From Arthrobacter sp. PsM3 (GTDB lineage Bacteria > Actinomycetota > Actinomycetes > Actinomycetales > Micrococcaceae), in contig NZ_JARUXE010000007.1 in NCBI RefSeq assembly GCF_030433895.1, forward strand, positions 62,001 to 126,000: a stretch of 64,000 nt of DNA, read 5' to 3'. Every line of letters begins with the position of its first letter. Positions within the stretch are counted from its first letter, which is position 1. The translations under genes and the position numbers were made by a program. Below the pieces are notes generated by a model. It did no database searches. It saw nothing but the letters and a program-made list of their open reading frames with translations, and had not been told where the DNA came from. Positions 24,382 through 32,886 of this stretch are shown here, in pieces.

Positions 24382-25889
24382 TACAGGGCGTCCTTGATTT
24401 CGGAGGGCAGGAGGCTGTGCTGGGGAAGGACCAGCCCGAGGGGCAGGGACGCGGCGAACGCGGTGTCCTGGGTGCCATAGGCACGGCGCAGCAGCACCCG
24501 GGCGGTGCCGGAGGTCTGTTCCACGGCGGCCACGGCATCGGCGAGGCGTTCCTTATCGGTCACGGTGGCGGTGACGACCATGCCGAAGTTCACCAGCCCG
24601 GCGCCCTGGGCTTCTTCCTGCGCGGTCTGCACGGCGGAGCGGGCATCGACCAGGGCACGGGCGGACGGGCGTCCCCCGGAGGTGATGCGGACGTTGGCGT
24701 TGTTCTGGTCCCGTTCGACCACGGCCGCGGCACGGGCCGAATCCATCGGGCGGTACAGCAACGAGATCCGCTTGCGGTCAATGTCCCCGTGCGGGGCCAG
24801 CAGCCGGGACAGGACCGAGGAGTTCACCGACCCGCGCGGGGCACCTGTCATGGTCCATGACACTGAGAACGCGCTGTCGTGCCGGTAGTCATCCCATCCC
24901 GCCTGCGTCGCGGAGGGTCCAACTTCGCCCCAGGTCAGGGACACCGGGGAGCCGGCGGCGTGCGCTTCGTCAATGATCAGGGCAGCGGGCGGATCGTAGG
25001 CGATCCGGACGACCTCGCAGAGCTCCTGCGCGGACATCGGACGGGCGATCCCGGCACCGGTGGACTGCAGCCGGGCCGACAGCCCGGGGATCCGGGACGC
25101 AAGGTCCCGGGCTACATCTTCAGGTGTGCGCTTCTTCGATCCGGCCCGCAGGGAGGCGTTGAAGGACAGGGAGACCCAGGCCCGGACCGTGGCCGAACCT
25201 TCCGGGTACGTGTCGACGACCTCGTTGAGCACGTTCTTGGCAAAATCCGGGGCGTTCGGGTCGATGTTCATGGTGACCTCGTTACGGAGCCGGTAGCCGG
25301 AATCCGGTGCGGTCTCGACCGTTACGGCGGCGGCGTCCAGGCCCGCTTCGTCTCCGAGGCCGGCGAGCCAGCCGCCCCAATTCGCGACCCACGCATCGAC
25401 CTGCTCCGGGTCCACCAGGGACGCACCGTCGGGTTCGGTAGAGAAAATCACGGTGTAGTGGCTGGTGGACGGCACATGCAGCAGCGCGAACGGGCGCTTG
25501 TAGGAGTCGGTGAATTCATACAGGGTGGACTTCGCGGCGAGGCCGGGCAGCTGGTACATGCCCCACTCCGTCACGCCGAGGGGGCCGGAACGGTAGAGAT
25601 TCGTTCCGGAGGACTTGGAGAGACGGAAGCTCATCCGTGTTCCGAAACGGTCAACAACGGACTGGCCGTGCTTGTCCTTGACCGTCAGCAACAGGGCGGC
25701 CGCCCCGGCCACGGCCAGGACTGCAAGGCCAGGGAACAGGCCCCAGATGGCGAAGCTGATGATGCCCAGCAACAATCCGGCCATGACAATGCCGGTGCCG
25801 ATAGCGCCGAGGTTGCCCAGCCCGGCAGAGCGCGGGACGCGCCAGTTGCCGTAGGACGGTTCCTTGTATTCGGTATTAATTGCTGCCAC
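24381..25889 (-). CDS. SCO6880-family conjugation protein
   Basis: 502 residues. Two close membrane helices near the N-terminus (IVMAGLLLGIISFAIWGL; GLAVLAVAGAAALLLTV), in the PrgI-like layout, are followed by a soluble region typical of SCO6880 proteins: YTVIFSTEPDGASLVDPEQVDAWVANWGGWLA and RAWVSLSFNASL. The family is a fixed part of actinobacterial T4SS clusters and looks like a VirB3/VirB4 N-terminal equivalent. The start overlaps the VirB6-like stop by 14 bases and its stop overlaps the ATPase start. The start MAAINTEYKEPSYGNW is typical of the family. Confidence 0.85.
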   Translation of the reverse strand: MAAINTEYKEPSYGNWRVPRSAGLGNLGAIGTGIVMAGLLLGIISFAIWGLFPGLAVLAVAGAAALLLTVKDKHGQSVVDRFGTRMSFRLSKSSGTNLYRSGPLGVTEWGMYQLPGLAAKSTLYEFTDSYKRPFALLHVPSTSHYTVIFSTEPDGASLVDPEQVDAWVANWGGWLAGLGDEAGLDAAAVTVETAPDSGYRLRNEVTMNIDPNAPDFAKNVLNEVVDTYPEGSATVRAWVSLSFNASLRAGSKKRTPEDVARDLASRIPGLSARLQSTGAGIARPMSAQELCEVVRIAYDPPAALIIDEAHAAGSPVSLTWGEVGPSATQAGWDDYRHDSAFSVSWTMTGAPRGSVNSSVLSRLLAPHGDIDRKRISLLYRPMDSARAAAVVERDQNNANVRITSGGRPSARALVDARSAVQTAQEEAQGAGLVNFGMVVTATVTDKERLADAVAAVEQTSGTARVLLRRAYGTQDTAFAASLPLGLVLPQHSLLPSEIKDAL

Positions 25890-27153
25890 TGGGGCCCTCC
25901 CCGGTTGAATCCTGCGCGGTCTGTTGTGCGGCCTGGGAAACCTTGGACGCTGCTTGTGCTCCTACGGCGACGGCCATGCCAGCGGGGCCTGCGGCCTTCG
26001 CCGCACCCGCCGCGGCACCGCCACCGGCAGCAGCTCCTGCCCCGGCTCCGGTAGTGCCTGCTGCGCCGGCCATGGCGCTGGTGGCCCCGCCCGGACCGGT
26101 AGCCCCGGGCGTCGGCTGGCCGCCATTTCCCTTCGGGCCAGGCGTTCCGTTGCTGCCCTTGGGAGATGCGCCTGACTGGTTGCTTTGTGTACTTGCCGGT
26201 GTTGGAGCGGCATTGCCCTTACCGCTCCCGCTGCGGCCCATTGATACGGCGCCTGTGGCCATGGCCCCAACGGCAGCTCCAGCTCCCGCTCCCCCGCCAG
26301 AGGCGACGGCCCCGACCATCGGCGTCACGAAACGCATCAGCGCCGGTAACGCGAACAGCGCGACGATCATCAACGTGAAGCCCGTGATGGAAGTGATCAA
26401 TGAATCCTTCCCACTGTTGTTACCCATGAGGAGGAATGCGACCGAGTAAACGATGGCTGCCGCAGGTTTGTAGAGGATGAACGCGATAGTCCAGCCAACT
26501 GCTTTCTGGAACCACTGCCTCCCCATCTCGGTGTTGGTGAAGGCCGCGGTGGTGGGCAGGATGCCCGCCAGGATCACCAACATCCCGCTGCGGACCACCA
26601 TCAAAACGACCTGAACGAGGGAGGCAATCAGACCGATCAGTCCCAGAACGATGAGGATGAACACGCCGATCCCGGTCTGGCCGGTCACGACCAGGAGGCT
26701 CATCGACTCGGCAAAACCCTTACCGTCCGTGGATCGGTCGATGATGGCAGCCGAGAAAGCATCCGCGGCGATCACCAGAATGGAGATGACCCCCAGACCA
26801 AGGCCCGAGACCAAGGCCAGGGTGATGAGGGACCGCAGCAGATCCTTTAGTGGTGCTCCGCGTTGTTCCCAGATCATTCGGATGCCACCGAGAATGACCG
26901 CGAGGACAGCCAGCGTCAGGGTCCAGAGCATCAGTTCACTGTTCACCATGGAGACGATGGGACTCGGCGTTGTGCGGTCGGAGCTGGCCAGGTTCACCGT
27001 GGGCATTGACACCCAGAAGGTAGACAGTGTCGTCACCATCTGGCTCATACCCTCCATGATGGCCTTGGCCATATTTCCCATAGCGTCGTTACTCAGGTCT
27101 TGGAGTGCGTTCCCGAATCCGCAACCTATGTCCCCCCACTTGCATTCGGCCAT
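25876..27153 (-). CDS. VirB6/TrbL-like polytopic conjugation protein
   Basis: 425 residues. A short exported-looking N-terminal part (CKWGDIGCGFGNALQDLSNDAMGNMAKAIME) is followed by six or so membrane helices (LWTLTLAVLAVILGGIRMIW, FILIVLGLIGLIASLVQVVLMVVRSGMLVILAGILP and later ones) and a long Gly/Ala/Pro-rich tail from about residue 275. This is the standard form of actinobacterial TrbL/VirB6-like T4SS channel proteins. The low-complexity tail is hydrophilic and may be cytoplasmic or surface exposed. It lies one base from the upstream gene and overlaps the SCO6880-like gene. Confidence 0.82.
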   Translation of the reverse strand: MAECKWGDIGCGFGNALQDLSNDAMGNMAKAIMEGMSQMVTTLSTFWVSMPTVNLASSDRTTPSPIVSMVNSELMLWTLTLAVLAVILGGIRMIWEQRGAPLKDLLRSLITLALVSGLGLGVISILVIAADAFSAAIIDRSTDGKGFAESMSLLVVTGQTGIGVFILIVLGLIGLIASLVQVVLMVVRSGMLVILAGILPTTAAFTNTEMGRQWFQKAVGWTIAFILYKPAAAIVYSVAFLLMGNNSGKDSLITSITGFTLMIVALFALPALMRFVTPMVGAVASGGGAGAGAAVGAMATGAVSMGRSGSGKGNAAPTPASTQSNQSGASPKGSNGTPGPKGNGGQPTPGATGPGGATSAMAGAAGTTGAGAGAAAGGGAAAGAAKAAGPAGMAVAVGAQAASKVSQAAQQTAQDSTGEGPSGSN

Positions 27154-27154
27154 G

Positions 27155-27913
27155 TCAGATTCCGGACCAGAGGATAAAGCCGCTTAGATCCCTGAGCTGT
27201 GACACATTGCTGAAAGTCACGCCGTCATCGGTGGGCTTCACTTTCCAATCTCCGTCCATCCATCGCATGGACAAGGTTGAGTGTCCGAGGGCTCCGGTGT
27301 CTGTTTTGAAGGCCAGATCAACGCTGGCTTCCGACGGGGTGTAGGACTTGATGAGAAAACCTTGAACCTGGATGGTGGTCCCATTCCCGGAAGAACTGGC
27401 CCCTGCACTCGATTCCCGCAAGGCAACATCCCTTCCTGGGCCGGGCACGAGCAGCTTGTCAGCGAGCTTCACCTCAAGATCCGACGCTCCTGACGAGCCA
27501 AGTGCGGCGACATTCATTGCCGCATAAAGGGCACCCGTTGGGGAGTTAGCAAAGCAAGACCGGAAACCGCTCTCGTCAGTCAGCCCGGGTCCGAAGGTTT
27601 TGGGATCCGTTGGTGTGGCCATGCGACCCACCAACTCCCACCTGGATTTCGGGGCCGATCCCAACGTCGTTTCCGAGGACGCGGGCAGTCCGCAGATGCT
27701 CTTGCCAGCTGCGGCCGAGGCGGTGGGGGTGGCTGTGGCGGAGTTTGCCGGCGCTGCGGTGCCGGGGGCAGGCTGGGCGGTGTCCTGTCCTTTGGGGAGC
27801 AGGAAGATGACGACGGCTGCTGCAATCAGAGCGACCACCAGCGCGGCAGCAATGATGAAACCGGGCTTGGTGAACGGATTGCTTTCGGTGGTGCTCTCTG
27901 TTGATTGGCTCAT
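27155..27913 (-). CDS. Membrane-anchored T4SS-cluster protein of unknown function
   Basis: 252 residues from ATG 27913, which has GGGAGG eight bases upstream. Longer in-frame extension to 28456 overlaps two other genes and is rejected. One N-terminal helix (PGFIIAAALVVALIAAAVVIFLLP) is followed by a Pro/Ala/Thr linker and a soluble extracellular domain with two cysteines (SICGLP; FRSCFANSP). The position between the pilin-like and VirB6-like genes suggests a role in the channel or at the cell surface (VirB8-like position, but I see no clear fold match). Confidence 0.8.
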   Translation of the reverse strand: MSQSTESTTESNPFTKPGFIIAAALVVALIAAAVVIFLLPKGQDTAQPAPGTAAPANSATATPTASAAAGKSICGLPASSETTLGSAPKSRWELVGRMATPTDPKTFGPGLTDESGFRSCFANSPTGALYAAMNVAALGSSGASDLEVKLADKLLVPGPGRDVALRESSAGASSSGNGTTIQVQGFLIKSYTPSEASVDLAFKTDTGALGHSTLSMRWMDGDWKVKPTDDGVTFSNVSQLRDLSGFILWSGI

Positions 27914-27942
27914 GGTGAACCTCCCGTTTTGTTGGTGCTGGT

Positions 27943-28212
27943 TTAGACGAAGGCGCGGACGATGCCGGCGGCGCCGGTGATGATGATGCAGCCCATCAGG
28001 ACCCAGCCGAGCTTGCCGATGGCTTGGGCTCCCTCGCCTCGCTGGAGCTGGATGACCATGCCGATGCCGACGATGATCACGCCCAGGACACCGAGGACCA
28101 GGCCGATGCCGGATGCCCAGTTCAGGATCGTGAGCAGGCCACCTGCCTGTTCCGGGACAACCGGGGTTGGGTTGGGGATGACGCTTGCTGCAAGTGCGGA
28201 GATGGAGTTCAT
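27943..28212 (-). CDS. Small two-helix membrane protein, possible T4SS pilin-like
   Basis: 89 residues with two hydrophobic helices (LLTILNWASGIGLVLGVLGVIIVGIGMVIQL and GWVLMGCIIITGAAGIVRAFV) separated by a short charged loop (QRGEGAQAIGKL), the size and layout of VirB2/TrbC-type pilin subunits. Identity is not certain. It is the smallest gene of the module and sits between DUF6668 and the membrane-anchored 252-residue protein. Confidence 0.75.
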   Translation of the reverse strand: MNSISALAASVIPNPTPVVPEQAGGLLTILNWASGIGLVLGVLGVIIVGIGMVIQLQRGEGAQAIGKLGWVLMGCIIITGAAGIVRAFV

Positions 28213-28223
28213 GGTGAGACCTT

Positions 28224-28838
28224 TCAGATGGTGGTGCGGGGTGTGGTGTCGGTAGCCAGGGCGGCCAAGTCAGTGATGAAGCGTTGATATTCGCGGACCG
28301 TCGGCGTGGTGGTGGAGTCTCCGTGTCGCCAGGCTTCGACCCAGGGCAGGGTCCAGAACCGCGGGGCTCCCCCGCCGACGATGGCGGCGAAGTCACGAAG
28401 TGCCTTGGGAGTCTTCCCGGGTGCGTCCGCCAGGATGGCGAGGCCGAACAGATCAACCGCGGGTGCCGCGCCTGATGCCCACTGCGTCAGGGCGCCTTGT
28501 GCAGCTGTCAGGCCCCGGATGTCTGCGCGGCAGACCAGCAGCACCCGGGGCTTGCTGCCGTCCTGGAGGACGGGCCAGCAGTGACCGGTGACCCGTGCCC
28601 CGCCGATCAGGTCAGCGGTGCGGCTTTCACCGGATCCTCCATGGGCGCCGGTGATCCACAGCGAGGCAGAGCCGGAGACGGTGCGGCTGGCCAAACGGTC
28701 TGCGGCGTCGGGTTCGACCATTCCACGCAGGGGCGCACTGATCACGGCCGCCGGCGGCACGTGTGCCTCCGGAGCTGCCGTGTCCGCGCCGTCGGCGGTG
28801 GCCGGGCGGGTGATCCAGGGGTTCAGAGACTGATTCAT
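28224..28838 (-). CDS. DUF6668-type protein, P-loop-like
   Basis: 204 residues. WITGAHGGSGESRTADLIGG resembles the start of a ParA/MinD-like domain, but the usual GKT/GKS lysine of Walker A is missing, so ATP use is doubtful. The later part has VLLVCRADIRGLTAAQGALTQW and LFGLAILADAPGKTPKALRDF, again like a P-loop fold. I believe it is the DUF6668 family of actinobacterial plasmids. It sits between the pilin-like gene and the ParA-like ATPase and follows that gene by 40 bases. Confidence 0.7.
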   Translation of the reverse strand: MNQSLNPWITRPATADGADTAAPEAHVPPAAVISAPLRGMVEPDAADRLASRTVSGSASLWITGAHGGSGESRTADLIGGARVTGHCWPVLQDGSKPRVLLVCRADIRGLTAAQGALTQWASGAAPAVDLFGLAILADAPGKTPKALRDFAAIVGGGAPRFWTLPWVEAWRHGDSTTTPTVREYQRFITDLAALATDTTPRTTI

Positions 28839-28878
28839 GCATCATCCTTTCCGGGTGATGTCCGTTTGAAGGAAAGGA

Positions 28879-30336
28879 TTAGAAGCCGGTAGCGACGGCA
28901 GCCGCGGCTGCCAGCCATGCCCGCTGGGTGGCGGGCTGGAGGGCTTCGTAGCGGATGGGGCCGTTGACCAGGGCCGGGTCGTAAGGAATCCGGACGACCG
29001 CACGGACGAAAGGTGCGAAGCCGTCAGCGATGCGCTGGGCCTCGTCCTTGGCCCGCTTCAGGGCCTCGCCGCTCATGCTGCGTTTGGCGTCGGTGGATTC
29101 GGAGACGATGACGACGGCGTTCCGTGCCAGTTCCGCGTCGTGCCCGCCCCGGGATTCCAGGGTCTGCAGCGTCAGCCGTGCGGCTTCTGCGCGGTCCTCG
29201 ATGGCCGTGACCGGGACTACGAGTTGGTTGGTGTGGTCGATCATCCGCCGCCAGTTCGCGGCGCGGGCGGTGTTGCCGGAGTCCATGACCACGAGCCGGT
29301 AGTAGCGGGTGAGGACCTGGTGGGCGATGTCGACTTCCTCGGCGGTGACTTCGTGGTCGCCTTCCTCGTTTTCATCCGAGCGCAGGACATCGAACTTGTC
29401 CGCGGTCTGGTGGTGGACGAACTTGGCGATTTCGGCGGCGTTCGTGGACGGGGAGAGCAGTTCGGTGGAGGCGTCGATCAGGTCCAGGACGCTGCGGTCG
29501 TGGGAGCCCTTTTCCGTCCGCCACCCGAGCGTGCCCTGGGACTCGTTGTTGTCCCACGCGACCGTGGCCGCGCCGCTGTAGCGGGCGAGGATGGCCGAGA
29601 GCATGACCACGGTGGGGGTCTTGTTCGCCCCGCCCTTGCGGTTCACCACCGCAATGGTGCGGGGGCCGGGCCAGTGCTGGCTGACCGTACGGATGTCCTC
29701 GCGTTCGGTGAGTTCTTCCTCGGAAGGGTCCATCCGCAGTCCCAGGCGCGTGAGCGTTCCGCGCCAGCCCTGGGTGGCCGGTTCTAGCACCGGGGCGCTG
29801 ACCAGGAACGAGGTCTCCTTCAGGCTGCGCCGCGTCGGCGCCGCTTCCTCTACAACGGCAGCTGTCTGCGGTTCCGGGGTGGCCGTCGCGGGGGCGGGCG
29901 GCCACGGCTGGGCGTCCACTGGCGCTGCAGGGGCAGGAGCTGGCGCTGACTCTGCAGGAGGGGCCGCGGGCTCCGGTGCGGGTGCGGGGACGGTATCAAT
30001 GACGGCCGGCGCTACGGTCGCGGGGGTGGTTTCGGGGGCTTCTGCCCGGCGGCGGGCCGGAGCGGGATCGTAGGAGACGGATTCGATCTTGTTGTCCGGG
30101 TGCACGATGAGTTCGCCGTGGCCTTCGGGGTCCTCGATCTGGACCCGGACGGGGCGCTGCAGTGTCTGCGCTTCGACCACGACGAGGGACAGGGCATTGC
30201 TGCGGAGTTCCTGCACGGAGTCCCCGGCAGGAACGACGCGGGAGTTGCCCGCGACGACGACCTCGGCGGTGCCATTGTCGCGGACGATGGCCCTGATGTT
30301 GGGAAAGGCCATGACCTCGGTTGGTGTACTACCCAT
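28879..30336 (-). CDS. ParA/TadZ-like ATPase of the transfer cluster
   Basis: 485 residues from ATG 30336 (AAGGAAG upstream); the in-frame extension to 30414 is not supported. Residues 1-80 form a small beta domain, about 90-180 a Pro/Ala/Glu-rich linker, then a ParA-like domain: deviant Walker A NRKGGANKTPT, AWDNNESQGTLGWRTEKG, LVVMDSGNTARAANWRRM and ESRGGHDAELARNAVVIVSES. The separate plasmid ParA at 39.9 kb has a canonical KGGVGKTT, so this one is likely dedicated to the secretion system, perhaps placing it at a cell site. It lies between the lipoprotein and DUF6668 genes. Confidence 0.8.
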   Translation of the reverse strand: MGSTPTEVMAFPNIRAIVRDNGTAEVVVAGNSRVVPAGDSVQELRSNALSLVVVEAQTLQRPVRVQIEDPEGHGELIVHPDNKIESVSYDPAPARRRAEAPETTPATVAPAVIDTVPAPAPEPAAPPAESAPAPAPAAPVDAQPWPPAPATATPEPQTAAVVEEAAPTRRSLKETSFLVSAPVLEPATQGWRGTLTRLGLRMDPSEEELTEREDIRTVSQHWPGPRTIAVVNRKGGANKTPTVVMLSAILARYSGAATVAWDNNESQGTLGWRTEKGSHDRSVLDLIDASTELLSPSTNAAEIAKFVHHQTADKFDVLRSDENEEGDHEVTAEEVDIAHQVLTRYYRLVVMDSGNTARAANWRRMIDHTNQLVVPVTAIEDRAEAARLTLQTLESRGGHDAELARNAVVIVSESTDAKRSMSGEALKRAKDEAQRIADGFAPFVRAVVRIPYDPALVNGPIRYEALQPATQRAWLAAAAAVATGF

Positions 30337-30377
30337 GAGCTTCTTCCTTACGTGTGTGGGATGGAGGGGTGCGGCGG

Positions 30378-30893
30378 TTAGGACGCGGGCGGGGTGAGCC
30401 GGTTGACCTTCCACGGGGCGGCCTTGCCGGTGCGGAGCAGCTGCACCGTGTAGGTCCCGGCGTTGGTGGGGACCGCTGCCATGACGCCGAAGCCGTTGGC
30501 TTCATCGACGCTCAGGGTGGCGGGGCCAGTGACGCGGGATGCCGGGATGTTGGCCGGGTCGACCGCCGAGTAGTCGGCGGTGGCCTGCGGGGTCAGCCAC
30601 CTGGCCAGGTCATTGGCCCACAGCTTTTCCTCCACCGTGGGGCGGGCAAAGTCCGTCATCGCGTTCTCTGCGACGTCCACCGCCTGGTCCTTGCTGGCCT
30701 GATCCCAGGTGATGCCGATGGCGGCCGGGATGGTGCCCCCGGGCGCCTGGGGTCCGCTGTTGGCGCTCAGCGAGACGGGGGCGGACGCTGTGGGCTGGCT
30801 GGTTGCTGCCGCCGGTGCCGGCGTCGTGTTCGCGACCGGTGCGCAGGACACGCAGAGCAGCGCCACGGCCAGCAGGGACAAGGGCTTTTTCAC
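30378..30893 (-). CDS. T4SS-cluster lipoprotein
   Basis: 171 residues, GTG start at 30893 overlapping the stop of the CHAP gene (GTGA). The signal KKPLSLLAVALLCVSC ends at a lipobox-like cysteine and is followed by a Thr/Ala/Pro-rich linker, then a compact domain (TWDQASKDQAVDVAENAMTDF, EEKLWANDLARWLTPQATADYS, GTYTVQLLRTGKAAPWKVNRL). I do not recognise the domain. A longer in-frame extension to 31094 lies inside the CHAP gene. Coupling to the hydrolase suggests a role at the cell envelope. Confidence 0.8.
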   Translation of the reverse strand: MKKPLSLLAVALLCVSCAPVANTTPAPAAATSQPTASAPVSLSANSGPQAPGGTIPAAIGITWDQASKDQAVDVAENAMTDFARPTVEEKLWANDLARWLTPQATADYSAVDPANIPASRVTGPATLSVDEANGFGVMAAVPTNAGTYTVQLLRTGKAAPWKVNRLTPPAS

Positions 30894-31969
30894 TTCTTCT
30901 CCTCTTGGGTAGGCAGATACAGGAAAGCTGAGGGGACAGTGTTGGCCACCGTCCGGGTGTAGTAGCTGTGGTCTGCCGGGGCGGGGTTGCCGTTGTAGCC
31001 CTCTTCGACGTAGGTCCCGTTGTCCTTGACTTCCTTGACCACAGCGACGTGGCCGAAGCTGGGGTCCGCTCCCCCGGCACCGGGTGCGTACCAAACGACC
31101 GCCCCGACCCGGGGCGTGTTGCCGGTGGCCCAGCCCTTGGCATCCCAGCCGGCCTTCCAGGTCAGGGCCGATCCCAACCTCTGGCCGTCAGGGCGGAAGG
31201 TGCCGTTGAGGAACTTGAACGGTGCGCCGGTGGACCCCATCTGCTGGTTCACCCTCCATAGGGCGAAGTCCACGCACTCGCGGTAATACAGATTCAGTGG
31301 GGAAGTGCTGGCGTCATTAGCACCCACCTGCAGCCAGGTCGGTGAGTTCTTCCACGGGTAGTCATCCCCCGCGCCGGATTGTCCGGGGATGGCGCAGTCG
31401 CTGCCTTGCAGGGAGAACTTTGAGTTCGAGAGCACCTGGACGAGTTTGACGGCCTCGGGCCAGTACTTCTGGTAGTGGTAGGGGTCGGCGTTGCGCTGGA
31501 CCTTGTTGCCGGCAATGGTCGGTTCCAACAGTTCCCAGCCGGCCACGCCTTTCAGGGCTTTGATGAAGTTGGTGGCGCTCGTGGTGGGGTCCATGCGGTC
31601 TGCATAGGAACCCCACGCGCCGTTGTCGCGCTGCTGAAACAGGCCGCGTGAGTCCGGGCCTGCACCGTCACCGGTATCCAGCACCCGCAGGCCCGACTCC
31701 CCCAGAGCCACCATGACGCTGATGATCTGCCCGTTGGCCGACAGATTCAGTGACCTGCCGGCACCCATGATGGCCGCGGCATTCTGCAACTGCTCCGACG
31801 TGTACCCGTCGACTTTCGTGTTCCCGTCCACTACGACCGAGACCGGGCCACAGTCAGCAGCAGCAGGCTTAGCCGGGGCCAACAAAAGGATCATGGAGAA
31901 GACCAGCCCGAAGAACAGGCTCGGGACCGCAACAAGGGCCACGAGACCCAAAGATTTGCGTTGGCTCAT
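30890..31969 (-). CDS. Lysozyme-like/CHAP-domain cell-wall hydrolase of the transfer cluster
   Basis: 359 residues from ATG 31969 (GGAG upstream). One N-terminal helix (LVALVAVPSLFFGLVFSMILLL) anchors a lytic-transglycosylase/lysozyme-like domain (SVMVALGESGLRVLDTGDGAGPDSRGLFQQRDNGAWG, with the catalytic Glu in GESG) and a C-terminal CHAP domain with catalytic Cys in RECVDFALWRVN and His in FGHVAVV. VirB1-type hydrolases open peptidoglycan for the secretion channel, and this gene starts the operon. It is the first gene of the whole minus-strand module; about 390 bases without a gene lie upstream. Confidence 0.88.
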   Translation of the reverse strand: MSQRKSLGLVALVAVPSLFFGLVFSMILLLAPAKPAAADCGPVSVVVDGNTKVDGYTSEQLQNAAAIMGAGRSLNLSANGQIISVMVALGESGLRVLDTGDGAGPDSRGLFQQRDNGAWGSYADRMDPTTSATNFIKALKGVAGWELLEPTIAGNKVQRNADPYHYQKYWPEAVKLVQVLSNSKFSLQGSDCAIPGQSGAGDDYPWKNSPTWLQVGANDASTSPLNLYYRECVDFALWRVNQQMGSTGAPFKFLNGTFRPDGQRLGSALTWKAGWDAKGWATGNTPRVGAVVWYAPGAGGADPSFGHVAVVKEVKDNGTYVEEGYNGNPAPADHSYYTRTVANTVPSAFLYLPTQEEKK

Positions 31970-32359
31970 GAGGTGGCTCCAGCAAATGCGAGCACCCAGC
32001 AACGGAAGCCTCTACGAACTTGGTAAGCAGACCGACGCGGGCTGCCATCTTGCAGCCGGCGCGCTTCCAGCGGCCACTGTGTATCGAACGGCAGCTTGTT
32101 CTTCAAAAACTGTCCCTCCCCCTTGGGCATCGCTTCCCCGTCTACTGCCAGCACCCTCTCGTTCCCACCAAGCTGCTTGTCATGTCCACTCGCCCAGGAG
32201 TCGCATCTCTTCGGGCTGCAGGATCTCGTCCGAAAGTGACGCCGCACGTCCTTCTTTCGAAGGAGGCCCGCAATTTGACTGTAGCTCAAAGTTCATCACT
32301 TAGCGATACGCTTTGTTCTGCGACTCAGAGCTATCCGAATAATCGGGCAAGATGGACGC
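31970..32359. other. Intergenic stretch before transfer operon
   Basis: No coding frame has convincing codon use here. The stretch holds the promoter region for the minus-strand transfer operon and for the plus-strand HTH gene at 32360. A short inverted repeat CCGA-ATAA-TCGG lies about 20 bases upstream of the HTH start. I see no oriT-like nic motif. Confidence 0.5.
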
Positions 32360-32695
32360 ATGCCGCGCCTCATCCAGCCCAACCACCCGCAGGAGGTTGA
32401 GGCAGCCATCGAAGTTCTCGGAAACCGAGCCCACGCGGCCATCCTGCGTTACCTGCACCAGAACGGCCCCTGCACCACCGGCGAAATCCTCAGGGGAATA
32501 GTCCTGGACGGCAACAAGGCGCTGACCCGGCCCAGCCTCCAACACCACCTGGAAGCGCTCGAAGCTACCGGTGCTGTCGTGGCCGACTTCCCCGCGGGCC
32601 AACGGCACGGCAAGCGCGTTAAATACGAGGCCAATATTGACGCCGTGGAGTTCGAGATGCTTCCTGCCTATGTCAACTATCTCCGCGGCAGATGA
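32360..32695 (+). CDS. Small winged-helix DNA-binding protein
   Basis: 111 residues. A helix-turn-helix layout is visible: AAIEVLGNRAHAAILRYLHQNGPCTTGEILRGI, then RPSLQHHLEALEATGAVVADFPAG and a wing with RHGKRVKYEANI. It resembles ArsR/MarR-type winged helices, but no metal site is present. It is divergent from the transfer operon across about 390 bases and may regulate it; that is inference. The gene stands alone; 190 bases follow before the hydrolase. Confidence 0.75.
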   Translation: MPRLIQPNHPQEVEAAIEVLGNRAHAAILRYLHQNGPCTTGEILRGIVLDGNKALTRPSLQHHLEALEATGAVVADFPAGQRHGKRVKYEANIDAVEFEMLPAYVNYLRGR

Positions 32696-32886
32696 GCCCC
32701 CGCTGTTCATAACAAGCTTGTCAAAGAGCAATACCTTCTTGTTTCCCTAAGCACGTTACATGCCTTCGGTGTACATGTGCAACGCATGTAGTGAGCATGG
32801 TTTATGCCTGTATCAGGCAATGATGGACGTTACGATGTCTGGGTTCCGTTGTTCTGCCTTGATCAGACCTGGAGGATGAAGACCTA

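Noticed and set aside
22064..24480. Long plus-strand open frames opposite the VirD4- and VirB4-like genes
   Set aside because: Both conjugation ATPases have Walker motifs on the minus strand; the antisense frames have none.
31966..32289. 107-codon minus-strand frame upstream of the CHAP gene
   Set aside because: No ribosome site, mixed composition and no domain; it overlaps the start of the CHAP gene.
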